Positions 1-8,828 of a stretch of DNA of 64,000 bases are shown piece after piece. Position numbers and translations under genes: made by a program. The stretch is from VAZQ01 sp963807865. Lineage in GTDB: Bacteria > Pseudomonadota > Alphaproteobacteria > Rhizobiales > Xanthobacteraceae. The DNA lies in assembly GCA_963807865.1 (NCBI GenBank), contig CAWEDK010000025.1, positions 62,001 to 126,000 on the forward strand. The letters run 5' to 3'. The notes beneath the pieces were generated by a model. It made no database searches, was not told the DNA's origin, and saw nothing but the letters and a program-made list of their open reading frames with translations. The stretch's first letter is position 1; each line of letters opens with the position of its first letter.

Positions 1-68
1 CCGGGCCCGCCGACCTCGCGCAGAACGATGTGCCGGGCGTAGCGCTCGAGTTCGTCCGGACCAAGCAT
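1..68 (-). CDS. moeB: HesA/MoeB/ThiF family adenylyltransferase, N-terminus only
   Basis: Only the first 22 codons lie in the window; the rest runs off the left edge. The start ATG is at 66-68 (minus strand) and the peptide begins MLGPDELERYARHIVLRE. This is the characteristic N-terminus of MoeB/ThiF-type E1-like enzymes, in which the Arg-His of 'RYxRH' helps bind ATP. The family adenylates the C-terminal Gly of small sulfur-carrier proteins such as MoaD. The gene is divergent from the protease-like gene at 275, with about 200 bp between them for both promoters. The family call is fairly firm for so short a piece. MoeB versus another family member cannot be separated here. Confidence 0.7.
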   Translation of the reverse strand, partial: MLGPDELERYARHIVLREVGGP

Positions 69-274
69 GCCTGTCCCTTCCGGTTGGCCGGGATATCATC
101 CGCAAAGGCCGCGCTTGGCAATGTCGCGACGGGGCAAAGCACAAGGCGGTACGGCCGGTCCGGACGCTGCTTCGCGATGCTTTGATTGGCGCGGACCCGC
201 GGTTGGGCTAGGCTGTAGTGCGGCTCGGCGCAGCGTCGCGACCGGCGCTCCGGCCGATCACGCAGGAGAAGCAC

Positions 275-1774
275 ATGCGGCTCGTGAGTGCCATTCTCAT
301 CGCGCTCGTCGCTGTCGTACCGGCGGCCGCCCAGAATGAGGAAACCTGGCCGAGCGGCGCGGCGCAGCAGGCAAGCCCCGGCAGCAAGTTCCGCAAGCCG
401 TCGCCCGCGCGCGTCAAGGCCCGCACCACCGCCCGCAAAGCGCAGGGCAATCCGCAACAGGCGGAAGGACATTCGGCCCGCGGCACCGCCGCGTCGCCCA
501 AAGCCACCGCCGTACGCAAGCGGATCGCGCCCGCGCATCCCAATGTGGCGAGGGAGCCCGCTGCGCCCCGGGCGGAGGAAGGCCTCCTCGTCCAGTCGGA
601 GCTGGCGTGGATCGGGGAATACACCGGTCCGATCAACGGCGAGGTCGACGACAAGACCGCCGCGGCCATCAAGTCGTTCCAGCGCAACCGCAAGTTCCGG
701 GAGACCGGCGTGCTCAACACCCAGGAGCGCGTCCTGCTTGCCACCGCCGCCAAGGCGCGGCAGGCCCAGGTCGGCTGGACCGTGGTGGACGATCCGGTCA
801 CCGGCGCGCGGCTCGGACTGCCCGGCAAGCAGATTCCGAACAAGACCCAGAGCAAGACCGGCACCCGCTGGTCGTCCGCCCAGGGGCAGGTGCAGATCGA
901 GACCTTCCGCATCCGGGAGCCCGGCACAACGCTCGCGGCGGTGTTCGAGCAGCAGAAGAAAGACCCGGCCGGGCGCAAGATCGAAACCAGTCAACTCACG
1001 CCGAACTCGTTCGTCCTGTCGGGAACGCAGGGCCCGAAGAAATTCCACGTGCGCGCCGACATCAAGGACGGCGAGGTTCGCGGCATGACGGTGTTGCACG
1101 ATCCGGTGGCCGAACCCATCATGGACCCGGTCGTCGTCGTCATGTCGCACGCCTTTACGGCGTTTCCCGGCACGACCGGTGCGGTGCAGGCCGGCGTGCC
1201 GCCGCCCAAGCGCAAGGTCGAATACGGCACCGGCATCGTGGCAAGCGAGGCCGGGCACATCCTGACCGACCGGCAGTTGACCGAAGGCTGCGACGTCATC
1301 GTCGTCAGCGGCTACGGCAATGCCGACCTGCTGGCGGAGGACCGCACCGCCGACCTCGCGCTCATTCGCGTCTATGGCGCGCCCGATCTGGCGCCGGCTG
1401 CGCTCGCAACCGACGGCCGTGGGCCCAACGTCGTGCTGGTCGGCATCGCCGATCCGCAGACCCAGGGCGGCGGCAGCGCGATCTCGACCGCAACGGCGCA
1501 AGTGCGCGGCGCCACGCTCGAACCGGCGCCGCAGATTGGCTTCACCGGCGCCGCCGCGCTCGACCGGGACAACCGCTTTCTCGGCATGGCGCAGCTCAGA
1601 CCGCAGGTCATCGCCAATATCGGCAACCCGACCCTGCAGGCGCAGGCGACGGTGGTTCCGGCACAGGCGATCCGCGCCTTCCTCGAAAGCCGCGAACTGA
1701 AGCCGGCAACCGGCCAAGCCGGCCTGGAGGCCACCAAGGCATCATTGGTGCGGGTGATCTGCGTCCGGAAGTAG
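275..1774 (+). CDS. Secreted peptidoglycan-binding / trypsin-fold protein, probably catalytically inactive
   Basis: The 499-residue protein starts at ATG 275, chosen because AGGAGA lies just upstream and the first 18 residues form a signal peptide ending in an Ala-rich cleavage site. A Lys/Arg/Ala-rich linker follows. Residues about 103-156 look like a PG_binding_1 domain ('AAAIKSFQRNRKF'). The last 200 residues fit a trypsin/HtrA-like domain: 'YGTGIVASEAGHILTD', 'DLALIRVYG', 'GFTGAAALDRDNRFLG'. In a working protease the first motif reads TNxH and the last GxSG. Here Gln334 stands at the His position and Thr424 at the Ser position, while Asp360 is kept. It is therefore probably a periplasmic cell-wall-binding pseudoprotease. 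The TAG stop abuts the stop of the convergent enoyl-CoA hydratase gene with no gap. Confidence 0.85.
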   Translation: MRLVSAILIALVAVVPAAAQNEETWPSGAAQQASPGSKFRKPSPARVKARTTARKAQGNPQQAEGHSARGTAASPKATAVRKRIAPAHPNVAREPAAPRAEEGLLVQSELAWIGEYTGPINGEVDDKTAAAIKSFQRNRKFRETGVLNTQERVLLATAAKARQAQVGWTVVDDPVTGARLGLPGKQIPNKTQSKTGTRWSSAQGQVQIETFRIREPGTTLAAVFEQQKKDPAGRKIETSQLTPNSFVLSGTQGPKKFHVRADIKDGEVRGMTVLHDPVAEPIMDPVVVVMSHAFTAFPGTTGAVQAGVPPPKRKVEYGTGIVASEAGHILTDRQLTEGCDVIVVSGYGNADLLAEDRTADLALIRVYGAPDLAPAALATDGRGPNVVLVGIADPQTQGGGSAISTATAQVRGATLEPAPQIGFTGAAALDRDNRFLGMAQLRPQVIANIGNPTLQAQATVVPAQAIRAFLESRELKPATGQAGLEATKASLVRVICVRK

Positions 1775-2548
1775 TCACCGGTTCTTGAAATTCGGCGGGC
1801 GTTTCTCCACGAACGCCGTCATGCCCTCGCGCTGATCCTCGGTCGCGAACAGCGAGTGGAAGACGCGGCGCTCGAACAGCACGCCTTCCGCCAGCGTGAC
1901 CTCGTAGGCGCGGTTGATCGCCTCCTTGGCGGCCATCACCGACGGCAGCGACATCGCCGCGATAGTCTCGGCGACCTTGAACGCCTCGTCCATCAGGATC
2001 GCGAGCGGCACGACGCGCGCCACCAGGCCGGAGCGCTCGGCTTCGGCTGCGTCCATCATGCGGCCGGTCAGGATCATGTCCATGGCCTTGGACTTGCCCA
2101 CCGCACGCGTGAGACGTTGCGTGCCACCAATGCCCGGAATGACGCCGAGCTTGATCTCCGGCTGACCGAACTTCGCATTGTCGGCGGCGATGATCATGTC
2201 GCACAGCATCGCCAGCTCGCAGCCACCGCCGAGCGCATAGCCGGCCACCGCCGCCACCACCGGCTTGCGCGCGCGCGCAACGCGATGCCAGTTGGCGGTG
2301 AATTCGCGCATGGTGACGTCGTTGAAGGATTGGCTGGCCATTTCCTTGATGTCGGCGCCGGCCGCAAACGCCTTCTCGGAGCCGGTCAGCAGCATGCAGC
2401 CGATGCCGTCATCGGCTTCGAATTCGTCGACCGCATGCCCGAGGTCCTGGAAGAGCGGCGAGTTGAGAGCGTTGAGCGCTTGCGGGCGATTGAGCCGGAT
2501 GACGCCGACACGGCCGCGGGTTTCGACGACGATGTTCTGATAGGTCAT
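1775..2548 (-). CDS. Enoyl-CoA hydratase
   Basis: This 257-residue crotonase-family protein has the usual family length. The ATG at 2548 is preceded by a strong GGAAGGAG site. The oxyanion-hole segment 'AGADIKEM' is at about 65-72. The signature 'GYALGGGCELAMLCD' follows at about 104-118, and 'PEIKLGVIPGIGGTQRL' carries the second catalytic Glu region. The enzyme hydrates trans-2-enoyl-CoA to 3-hydroxyacyl-CoA in fatty-acid or phenylacetate-type beta-oxidation. It resembles the PaaF/short-chain hydratase group, but its substrate cannot be told from sequence. The gene stands alone, convergent with the protease-like gene. In many Rhizobiales an enoyl-CoA hydratase gene lies beside mutM and ubiE, as it does here. 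Confidence 0.93.
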   Translation of the reverse strand: MTYQNIVVETRGRVGVIRLNRPQALNALNSPLFQDLGHAVDEFEADDGIGCMLLTGSEKAFAAGADIKEMASQSFNDVTMREFTANWHRVARARKPVVAAVAGYALGGGCELAMLCDMIIAADNAKFGQPEIKLGVIPGIGGTQRLTRAVGKSKAMDMILTGRMMDAAEAERSGLVARVVPLAILMDEAFKVAETIAAMSLPSVMAAKEAINRAYEVTLAEGVLFERRVFHSLFATEDQREGMTAFVEKRPPNFKNR

Positions 2549-2724
2549 GGGCTCCTTCCCACCGATGCGTTGACCGCATGGGTAACGATATTCCCCCGCT
2601 CTGCCAACCTGCCTAGAGTGACGAAGCGGAAAAACAATCGATCGCTACAGTCGTAGATCGAACCTTAAATCCAAATTAGGTGGTCATGGGCTCTACTCGG
2701 CAAAATCCTTGGCGCCTGGAGCCC

Positions 2725-3444
2725 ATGATGTTTGGTCGGCTCGCTGCATCCTTTCTCATCTCGATCCCCGTCATCGCTGCCGTCGTGCCGCATGCCACCG
2801 CCGAACCGGCGCGCATCATCATCCTGCGGCACGGCGAGAAGCAGGACGCCTACCGGCTTTGCGATGTCGGCGTGCAACGCTCGCTCGCGCTGACCACGCG
2901 CTATCTGGGACGCGGCGCGGAGGCATCGATCTACGGTTCGCGCGGCGCGCCTGACGCATTCTTCGCCATCACGCTCCATACGCTCGAGTTGATCGGCCCG
3001 ACCGCCTCCTCCTGGCGCATGCCGGTGATCATGAACAGCGTACTGCCAGGGCCCAAGCAGGATGCCGCCGAATTCACGCATATGCTCAACCTGCGGACCC
3101 AGGAAGCCGTCGCCGACGTGATGACCAACTGGAGCGGCAAGACCGTCGTGATGGCGTGGGAGCATCACCACATCGCGGACGAGAAGCTCGCCCTGGCCTT
3201 TCCGCGTCTGAAAGTGACGCTGCGCCAGTTGCTCAATCTCGACAGCCTCGGCACGGTGCCGAAGACTTGGCCGGGGAGCAACTACGACTATTTCTGGATC
3301 ATCGACTACGAGGCCGGCCGGCCGAAAAATTTCGAGATGGTGAAGCAGACGTTCGCGGCGCCCTATCAGGCCGTACCGTCGAACGACTGGGACACGCCAA
3401 CGGCGCTGCCGAAGGATTGCGAAGACGGCAAGGACCGAATGTGA
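2725..3444 (+). CDS. Secreted histidine phosphatase superfamily protein
   Basis: The frame is open from 2680, but the ATG at 2725 is preferred because it gives a clean signal peptide (residues 1-26, ending 'VPHATA'). The mature protein opens with 'RIIILRHGEKQDAY', the phosphohistidine motif RHG (His36) of the phosphoglycerate-mutase/acid-phosphatase superfamily. A later 'WEHHHI' gives the second histidine typical of the secreted branch. No other domain is visible. The protein is about 239 residues and probably periplasmic. Its substrate is unknown; the superfamily covers phosphatases and mutases, and export argues for phosphatase. It is convergent with mutM, 40 bp away. Confidence 0.8.
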   Translation: MMFGRLAASFLISIPVIAAVVPHATAEPARIIILRHGEKQDAYRLCDVGVQRSLALTTRYLGRGAEASIYGSRGAPDAFFAITLHTLELIGPTASSWRMPVIMNSVLPGPKQDAAEFTHMLNLRTQEAVADVMTNWSGKTVVMAWEHHHIADEKLALAFPRLKVTLRQLLNLDSLGTVPKTWPGSNYDYFWIIDYEAGRPKNFEMVKQTFAAPYQAVPSNDWDTPTALPKDCEDGKDRM

Positions 3445-3484
3445 TCGCGGCGTGCTTCCGCGCGCATCGCACAGCTCGTCAGAG

Positions 3485-4381
3485 TTACCGCTGGCACACC
3501 GGGCAGAAAAACGTCGAGCGGCCGGTCTGCACGATACGCCGGATGACGCCTTTGCAACCGGCCGTCGGGCATGGCTCGCCCTCGCGGTCGTAGACCCGGA
3601 AATTATGCTGGAACAGGCCGAGTTCGCCGGAGGTCTGGCGATGATCGCGCAACGACGATCCACCGGCCTTGATGGCATCGTTGAGGACGGCACGGATGGC
3701 GTCGACCAGCAGTTCGGCGCGCTCATGAGGCGCGCCCGACCGCAACGCGAGGGTGGAAGCGAGCCGCCGGGGCGACAGCCGGGCGCGATGCAGCGCCTCG
3801 CAAACGTAGATGTTGCCGAGCCCGGCGACGATCTTCTGATCCAATAGCGCGGCCTTGAGCGAGGTCTTCTTGCCGCGGCAGGCGCGCGCCAGCATGGCGG
3901 CGTCGAATGCATTGCCGAGCGGCTCCGGACCGAGCGCGCGCAGCAACGGCTCCTGATCCATCTGCGCGCGCGGCACGATCTTCATCGACCCGAACCGGCG
4001 CGGATCGTTGAACGAGATTCGCGCGCCCGACGACATGTGGAACACCACGTGATCGTGCGTCAGATCACCCGAGCGCTCGTGGTAGTACGCCCCCGGTGCG
4101 GTCTCGCGGCCGGCGGCAGTGCCCTTGTCCTGCACAACGCGGAACGACCCCGACATGCCGAGGTGCATCAGCAGGACGTCGCCCGACGAGAGATCGGCGA
4201 CCAGGTATTTCGCGCGCCGGCCGAGCCCCTCGACCGTCTGGCCCTCGAGGCGCGCCACGAAATCCTTCGGCAGCGGCCAGCGCAGATCCTGGCGGCGCGC
4301 CTCCACCCGCGTGAATCTGGCGCCCTCCATGACGGGCGCGAGGCCGCGGCGCACGGTCTCGACTTCGGGCAGTTCAGGCAT
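3485..4381 (-). CDS. mutM: Formamidopyrimidine-DNA glycosylase (Fpg)
   Basis: Base-excision-repair glycosylase/AP lyase that removes 8-oxoguanine and formamidopyrimidines. The frame is open to 4435, but the start must be the ATG at 4381: the enzyme works through the N-terminal proline exposed after Met removal, and 'MPELPEVETVRRG' begins exactly there. This gives 298 residues, the normal size. The C-terminal zinc finger is complete, with cysteines at 271, 276, 293 and 296, and the protein ends two residues after the last one. The gene is divergent from ubiE with about 100 bp between starts, a conserved pairing in Rhizobiales. No frameshift. Confidence 0.96.
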   Translation of the reverse strand: MPELPEVETVRRGLAPVMEGARFTRVEARRQDLRWPLPKDFVARLEGQTVEGLGRRAKYLVADLSSGDVLLMHLGMSGSFRVVQDKGTAAGRETAPGAYYHERSGDLTHDHVVFHMSSGARISFNDPRRFGSMKIVPRAQMDQEPLLRALGPEPLGNAFDAAMLARACRGKKTSLKAALLDQKIVAGLGNIYVCEALHRARLSPRRLASTLALRSGAPHERAELLVDAIRAVLNDAIKAGGSSLRDHRQTSGELGLFQHNFRVYDREGEPCPTAGCKGVIRRIVQTGRSTFFCPVCQR

Positions 4382-4482
4382 GCTAGTGGTCCAATTCCAA
4401 AAACTCGCACCTCGCTTCAGCCGGCGAAGAGACATAGCGCGCCGTGCTGCCGCGCGCTATGTTCGAGCCAGCGAGGATGCGC

Positions 4483-5244
4483 ATGGGACAGGCCAGCGAA
4501 CGCGGGCATTTCGGCTTCCGGGACGTGGACGTCGACGACAAGCAGGCGCTGGTCGACGACGTCTTTCACAGCGTCGCGCGCCGCTACGACCTGATGAACG
4601 ACCTGATGTCGGCCGGACTGCACCGCGCCTGGAAGGACGTGCTGGTCACGGCCGTCAACCCGCCGAGAAACGACCAGCCGTTCAAAGTGCTCGATCTCGC
4701 GGGCGGCACCGGCGACATCGCGTTCCGGCTGGTCGCCGCCGGCGGTTCCGGCACCCAAGTGACCGTACTCGATATCAACTCCGACATGCTCGAAGTCGGG
4801 CGGGCGCGCGCAGCCGAGCGCGGTCTCGACGACGCGGTCGCGTTTGTCGATGGCAACGCCGAGGCGTTGCCATTCCCCAACGGCCGTTTCGATGCGGTGA
4901 CTATCGCCTTCGGCATCCGCAACGTGCCCCGGATCGAAGCCGCGCTGGCCGAGGCGTTCCGCGTGCTGCGGATCGGCGGGCATTTCCTCTGCCTGGAATT
5001 CTCGACCGTCGACGTGCCGGGGCTCGCCGCGCTGTACGACTTCTATTCCTTCAACGCGATCCCGGCGCTGGGCCGCACGGTTACGGGCGATGCCGAGGCG
5101 TATCGGTATCTGGTCGAATCGATCCGCCGCTTTCCGCGGCCGGACGCCTTCGCCGACATGATGCGAACCGCGGGCTTCGGCCGGGTGTCGTTCCAGCGCA
5201 TGTCCGGCGGCATCGTGGCGCTGCATTCCGGCTGGCGCCTGTAG
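4483..5244 (+). CDS. ubiE: Ubiquinone/menaquinone biosynthesis C-methyltransferase
   Basis: SAM-dependent methyltransferase for the C-methylation step of ubiquinone synthesis (2-methoxy-6-polyprenyl-benzoquinol). ATG 4483 is preferred over 4444, 4459 and 4477 because GCGAGG at 4471-4476 then sits six bases upstream and the length (253 residues) fits the family. The motif 'VFHSVARRYDLMNDLMS' (about 28-44) is the UbiE signature. 'LDLAGGTGD' (about 70-78) is SAM motif I. 'IAFGIRNV' and 'LEFSTVD' are later conserved blocks. ubiB, which usually follows ubiE in relatives, is absent; the next gene is unrelated. Confidence 0.95.
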   Translation: MGQASERGHFGFRDVDVDDKQALVDDVFHSVARRYDLMNDLMSAGLHRAWKDVLVTAVNPPRNDQPFKVLDLAGGTGDIAFRLVAAGGSGTQVTVLDINSDMLEVGRARAAERGLDDAVAFVDGNAEALPFPNGRFDAVTIAFGIRNVPRIEAALAEAFRVLRIGGHFLCLEFSTVDVPGLAALYDFYSFNAIPALGRTVTGDAEAYRYLVESIRRFPRPDAFADMMRTAGFGRVSFQRMSGGIVALHSGWRL

Positions 5245-5367
5245 GCGCCGATAGCGCACCTCCCCAGAATCGCTTCGACCTGCGGACGCGGTAAACGAAC
5301 CGTTAACGACTCCCGGTGCAAACCTTAACGTAAGGTTTCTCACCCGCGATTTGATGGGATTCGGGCC

Positions 5368-5898
5368 GTGATAACGGATGATTTCAACGCCCCGCTGGGC
5401 CAGAACACGCTGCGAAGCAGGCGGCGGTTCGCGATCGGCCTGCCGCAGGTCACCGCCGGGGCCTTGGGTCTTTCGCTCGTGGTGTTCGCCGGCTGGACGA
5501 TCCTGGTCGACGAGACGTCCGGCGGCGAGCCGATGGCGGTCGTCCGCACCCAGCCGGCGGCCGGCAATCCGGCGCGGGCCGCCGACGAGCCCGATCTGCG
5601 CGTGATCAGATTGTCGCCCGACGAACGTCCGAATATCACGATCGAGGCCGCCCCGGTGGTCGCGCCGCCCAGCAAGACCATCACGATCATCGACGGAACG
5701 AGTGGCATGCGCCGGGAGGTGCAAATCCCGTTCTCGGCCGACGAGAAGCCCGCCGCGCCCGAGAAGCGCGCCGACTCGCGATTATCCGAAACGACCCAAT
5801 CCATTCCGGCGCCCCGGACCGCGCCAGAAGGATCGAAGCCGTCCGCAGTCCAAGCCCGCCGCGCGAAGAGCACCACCGGCAAGCCCGACGCACCGTAG
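5368..5898 (+). CDS. Membrane-anchored protein resembling the N-terminus of a divergent polysaccharide deacetylase
   Basis: A 176-residue protein with a GTG start at 5368. Residues about 22-45 form one membrane segment ('LPQVTAGALGLSLVVFAGW'), followed by 'GGEPMAVV' and 'TITIIDGTSGMRREVQIP'. This head closely recalls the N-terminal 130 residues of the divergent polysaccharide deacetylase family (DUF610/YibQ type) that many Rhizobiales encode just before rppH. In those proteins a roughly 220-residue deacetylase domain follows. Here the chain ends in a Pro/Ala/Lys-rich tail with no deacetylase motifs. Either the catalytic domain was deleted or this is a shortened descendant. Family assignment is from memory of relatives. 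Confidence 0.6.
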   Translation: MITDDFNAPLGQNTLRSRRRFAIGLPQVTAGALGLSLVVFAGWTILVDETSGGEPMAVVRTQPAAGNPARAADEPDLRVIRLSPDERPNITIEAAPVVAPPSKTITIIDGTSGMRREVQIPFSADEKPAAPEKRADSRLSETTQSIPAPRTAPEGSKPSAVQARRAKSTTGKPDAP

Positions 5899-6016
5899 TC
5901 GCATTCGGCCGCGGGCGAGTCCGGGTGGCGGGCGCCCGGCCGGTTTTATTCGCAGATCGCGCCATGATAGATCGGGCCGCGCGCGCATTGCCGTTCCGAA
6001 CCAGAGGTCGCCATCC

Positions 6017-6523
6017 ATGGCACGTTACGATTCGCTGCCCTACCGTCCCTGCGTCGGCGCGATGGTGATCAACCGGCAGGGTCTGGTGTTCGTCGGGCGG
6101 CGGATCGACGGACCGGAACACGTCGACGCCTTGCACTCCTGGCAGATGCCGCAGGGCGGCATCGACAAGGGCGAGGACCCGTGGCCGGCCACGCTGCGCG
6201 AACTGTACGAGGAGACCAACATGCGCTCGGTCGAGAAGCTCGGCGAGATCGCCGAGTGGCTGAGCTACGACATCCCGCGCGACATCGTCGGCGAGGCCTG
6301 GGGCGGCAAATACCGCGGGCAGACGCAGAAGTGGTACGCGCTGCGCTTCACCGGCGACGAGAGCGAGATCGACATCGCCGCGCCTGGCGGTCACAAGCCG
6401 GAATTCGCCGAGTGGCGCTGGGCGCGGATGGAGACGCTGCCGGAACTCATCATTCCGTTCAAGCGGCCGGTCTACGAGCGGGTGGTGAAAGAGTTCGCTC
6501 CGCTCGCCGCCCGCAAGCGCTAG
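6017..6523 (+). CDS. rppH: RNA pyrophosphohydrolase (Nudix)
   Basis: Removes pyrophosphate from the 5' end of triphosphorylated RNAs, starting RNase E-dependent decay. The frame is open from 5702, but ATG 6017 with AGAGG upstream gives the canonical 'MARYDSLPYRPCVGAMV' start and 168 residues. The Nudix box runs from Gly48 to about Met69 ('GGIDKGEDPWPATLRELYEE'), with the REXXEE core 'RELYEE' intact. 'WGGKYRGQTQKWYALRF' is the typical RppH central block. The TAG stop overlaps the stop of the convergent atpC gene: the tetranucleotide CTAG at 6520-6523 ends both genes. Confidence 0.95.
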   Translation: MARYDSLPYRPCVGAMVINRQGLVFVGRRIDGPEHVDALHSWQMPQGGIDKGEDPWPATLRELYEETNMRSVEKLGEIAEWLSYDIPRDIVGEAWGGKYRGQTQKWYALRFTGDESEIDIAAPGGHKPEFAEWRWARMETLPELIIPFKRPVYERVVKEFAPLAARKR

Positions 6524-6918
6524 CCGGCGAGAGCGGTCTGCAGCGCCTTCAGCCGGTCGAGCCGGTGGCCGAGCTTGTCGCGCAGCCGGTCGTCGGTGGC
6601 GTCGGCGACGTCTTCCTCGGTGTCCTTGATCTCTCCGGCCAGAATCGCGACGTCGAACTCCGCGCGCGGCACCGCCATGTCGGCGAGCACGGTAAGCCCC
6701 TCGGGGTTGACCTCCGCGAAGCCGCCGTTGACCACGACCTGCAACGCATCCCCGCCGCGATAGACGGTGAGAATTCCGGGCCGCAGCGTGGTGACGAACG
6801 GCGCGTGGCCGGCGAGCACGCCGAAGTCGCCCTCCGAACCCGGCACGTCGACCTGATCGACGGCCTCGGACATCAGCAGTCGTTCGGGGGAAACAAGATC
6901 GAACTGGAAGGTGGCCAT
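6520..6918 (-). CDS. atpC: ATP synthase F1 epsilon subunit
   Basis: Small central-stalk subunit that couples gamma rotation to the c-ring and can inhibit the enzyme. The start ATG at 6918 gives 'MATFQFDLVSPERLLMSEAV', the standard alphaproteobacterial beginning; upstream extension of the frame is not needed. Length is 132 residues. The N-terminal beta-sandwich ('GSEGDFGVLAGHAPFVTTLRPG') and two C-terminal helices are visible. It is the last gene of the atpHAG-ohr-DC operon, 29 bp after atpD, and overlaps the convergent rppH gene by four bases. Confidence 0.95.
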   Translation of the reverse strand: MATFQFDLVSPERLLMSEAVDQVDVPGSEGDFGVLAGHAPFVTTLRPGILTVYRGGDALQVVVNGGFAEVNPEGLTVLADMAVPRAEFDVAILAGEIKDTEEDVADATDDRLRDKLGHRLDRLKALQTALAG

Positions 6919-6947
6919 CAGATTTCTCTCAGCGAACGAGCCACGCG

Positions 6948-8384
<1,437 letters not shown>

Positions 8385-8413
8385 TCATAATCTCCTGCAA
8401 CTCTTGATCGCGC

Positions 8414-8815
8414 TCAGACGGCGGTCAGCGTCACGGGAACATTCCCGCGCGTCGCCTTCGAATAGGGGCAGATCGTGTGCGCTTCCTCGATCAACGCCTG
8501 CAGCTTGTCCTTGTCGGCGCCCGGGATCGACACCTTCAGGTTCGCCGCCAGCGAGAAGCCCCCGTCGGTGAGAAGCGTGATCTCGCAGGTGACCTTGGCG
8601 GCCTGGCCGTCGAGGCCATGCTTCTTGGCGAGCACCAGGATCGCCTGGCCGAAGCAGGCCGACCAGCCGAGCGCGAAAAGCTGTTCGGGATTGTGGCCGT
8701 CGCCGGCCCCGCCGATCTCCTTCGGCAGCGCCATGGCGAGTGCCAGCGCACCGTCGTCCAGCATCGCCCGTCCGTTGCGCCCGCCTTTGGTGGTCGCCTT
8801 GGTTACATAAGCCAT
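8414..8815 (-). CDS. Organic hydroperoxide resistance protein (Ohr/OsmC family), inside the atp operon
   Basis: A 133-residue OsmC-fold protein. Ohr enzymes reduce organic hydroperoxides with a reactive cysteine that forms a disulfide with a second cysteine, recycled by lipoylated proteins and LpdA. Both are present: Cys54 in 'GWSACFGQA' and Cys116 in 'TICPYSKATRGN'. Arg16 and Glu44 ('HNPEQLF') fit the conserved Arg/Glu pair. It lies 13 bp after atpG and 29 bp before atpD, same strand, so it is probably in the ATP synthase transcript. An ohr gene at this spot is unusual. No adjacent OhrR-type regulator was found. Ohr is preferred over OsmC from length and the ICPYSKATRGN ending. Confidence 0.88.
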   Translation of the reverse strand: MAYVTKATTKGGRNGRAMLDDGALALAMALPKEIGGAGDGHNPEQLFALGWSACFGQAILVLAKKHGLDGQAAKVTCEITLLTDGGFSLAANLKVSIPGADKDKLQALIEEAHTICPYSKATRGNVPVTLTAV

Positions 8816-8828
8816 GGCTCGTTCCTCG

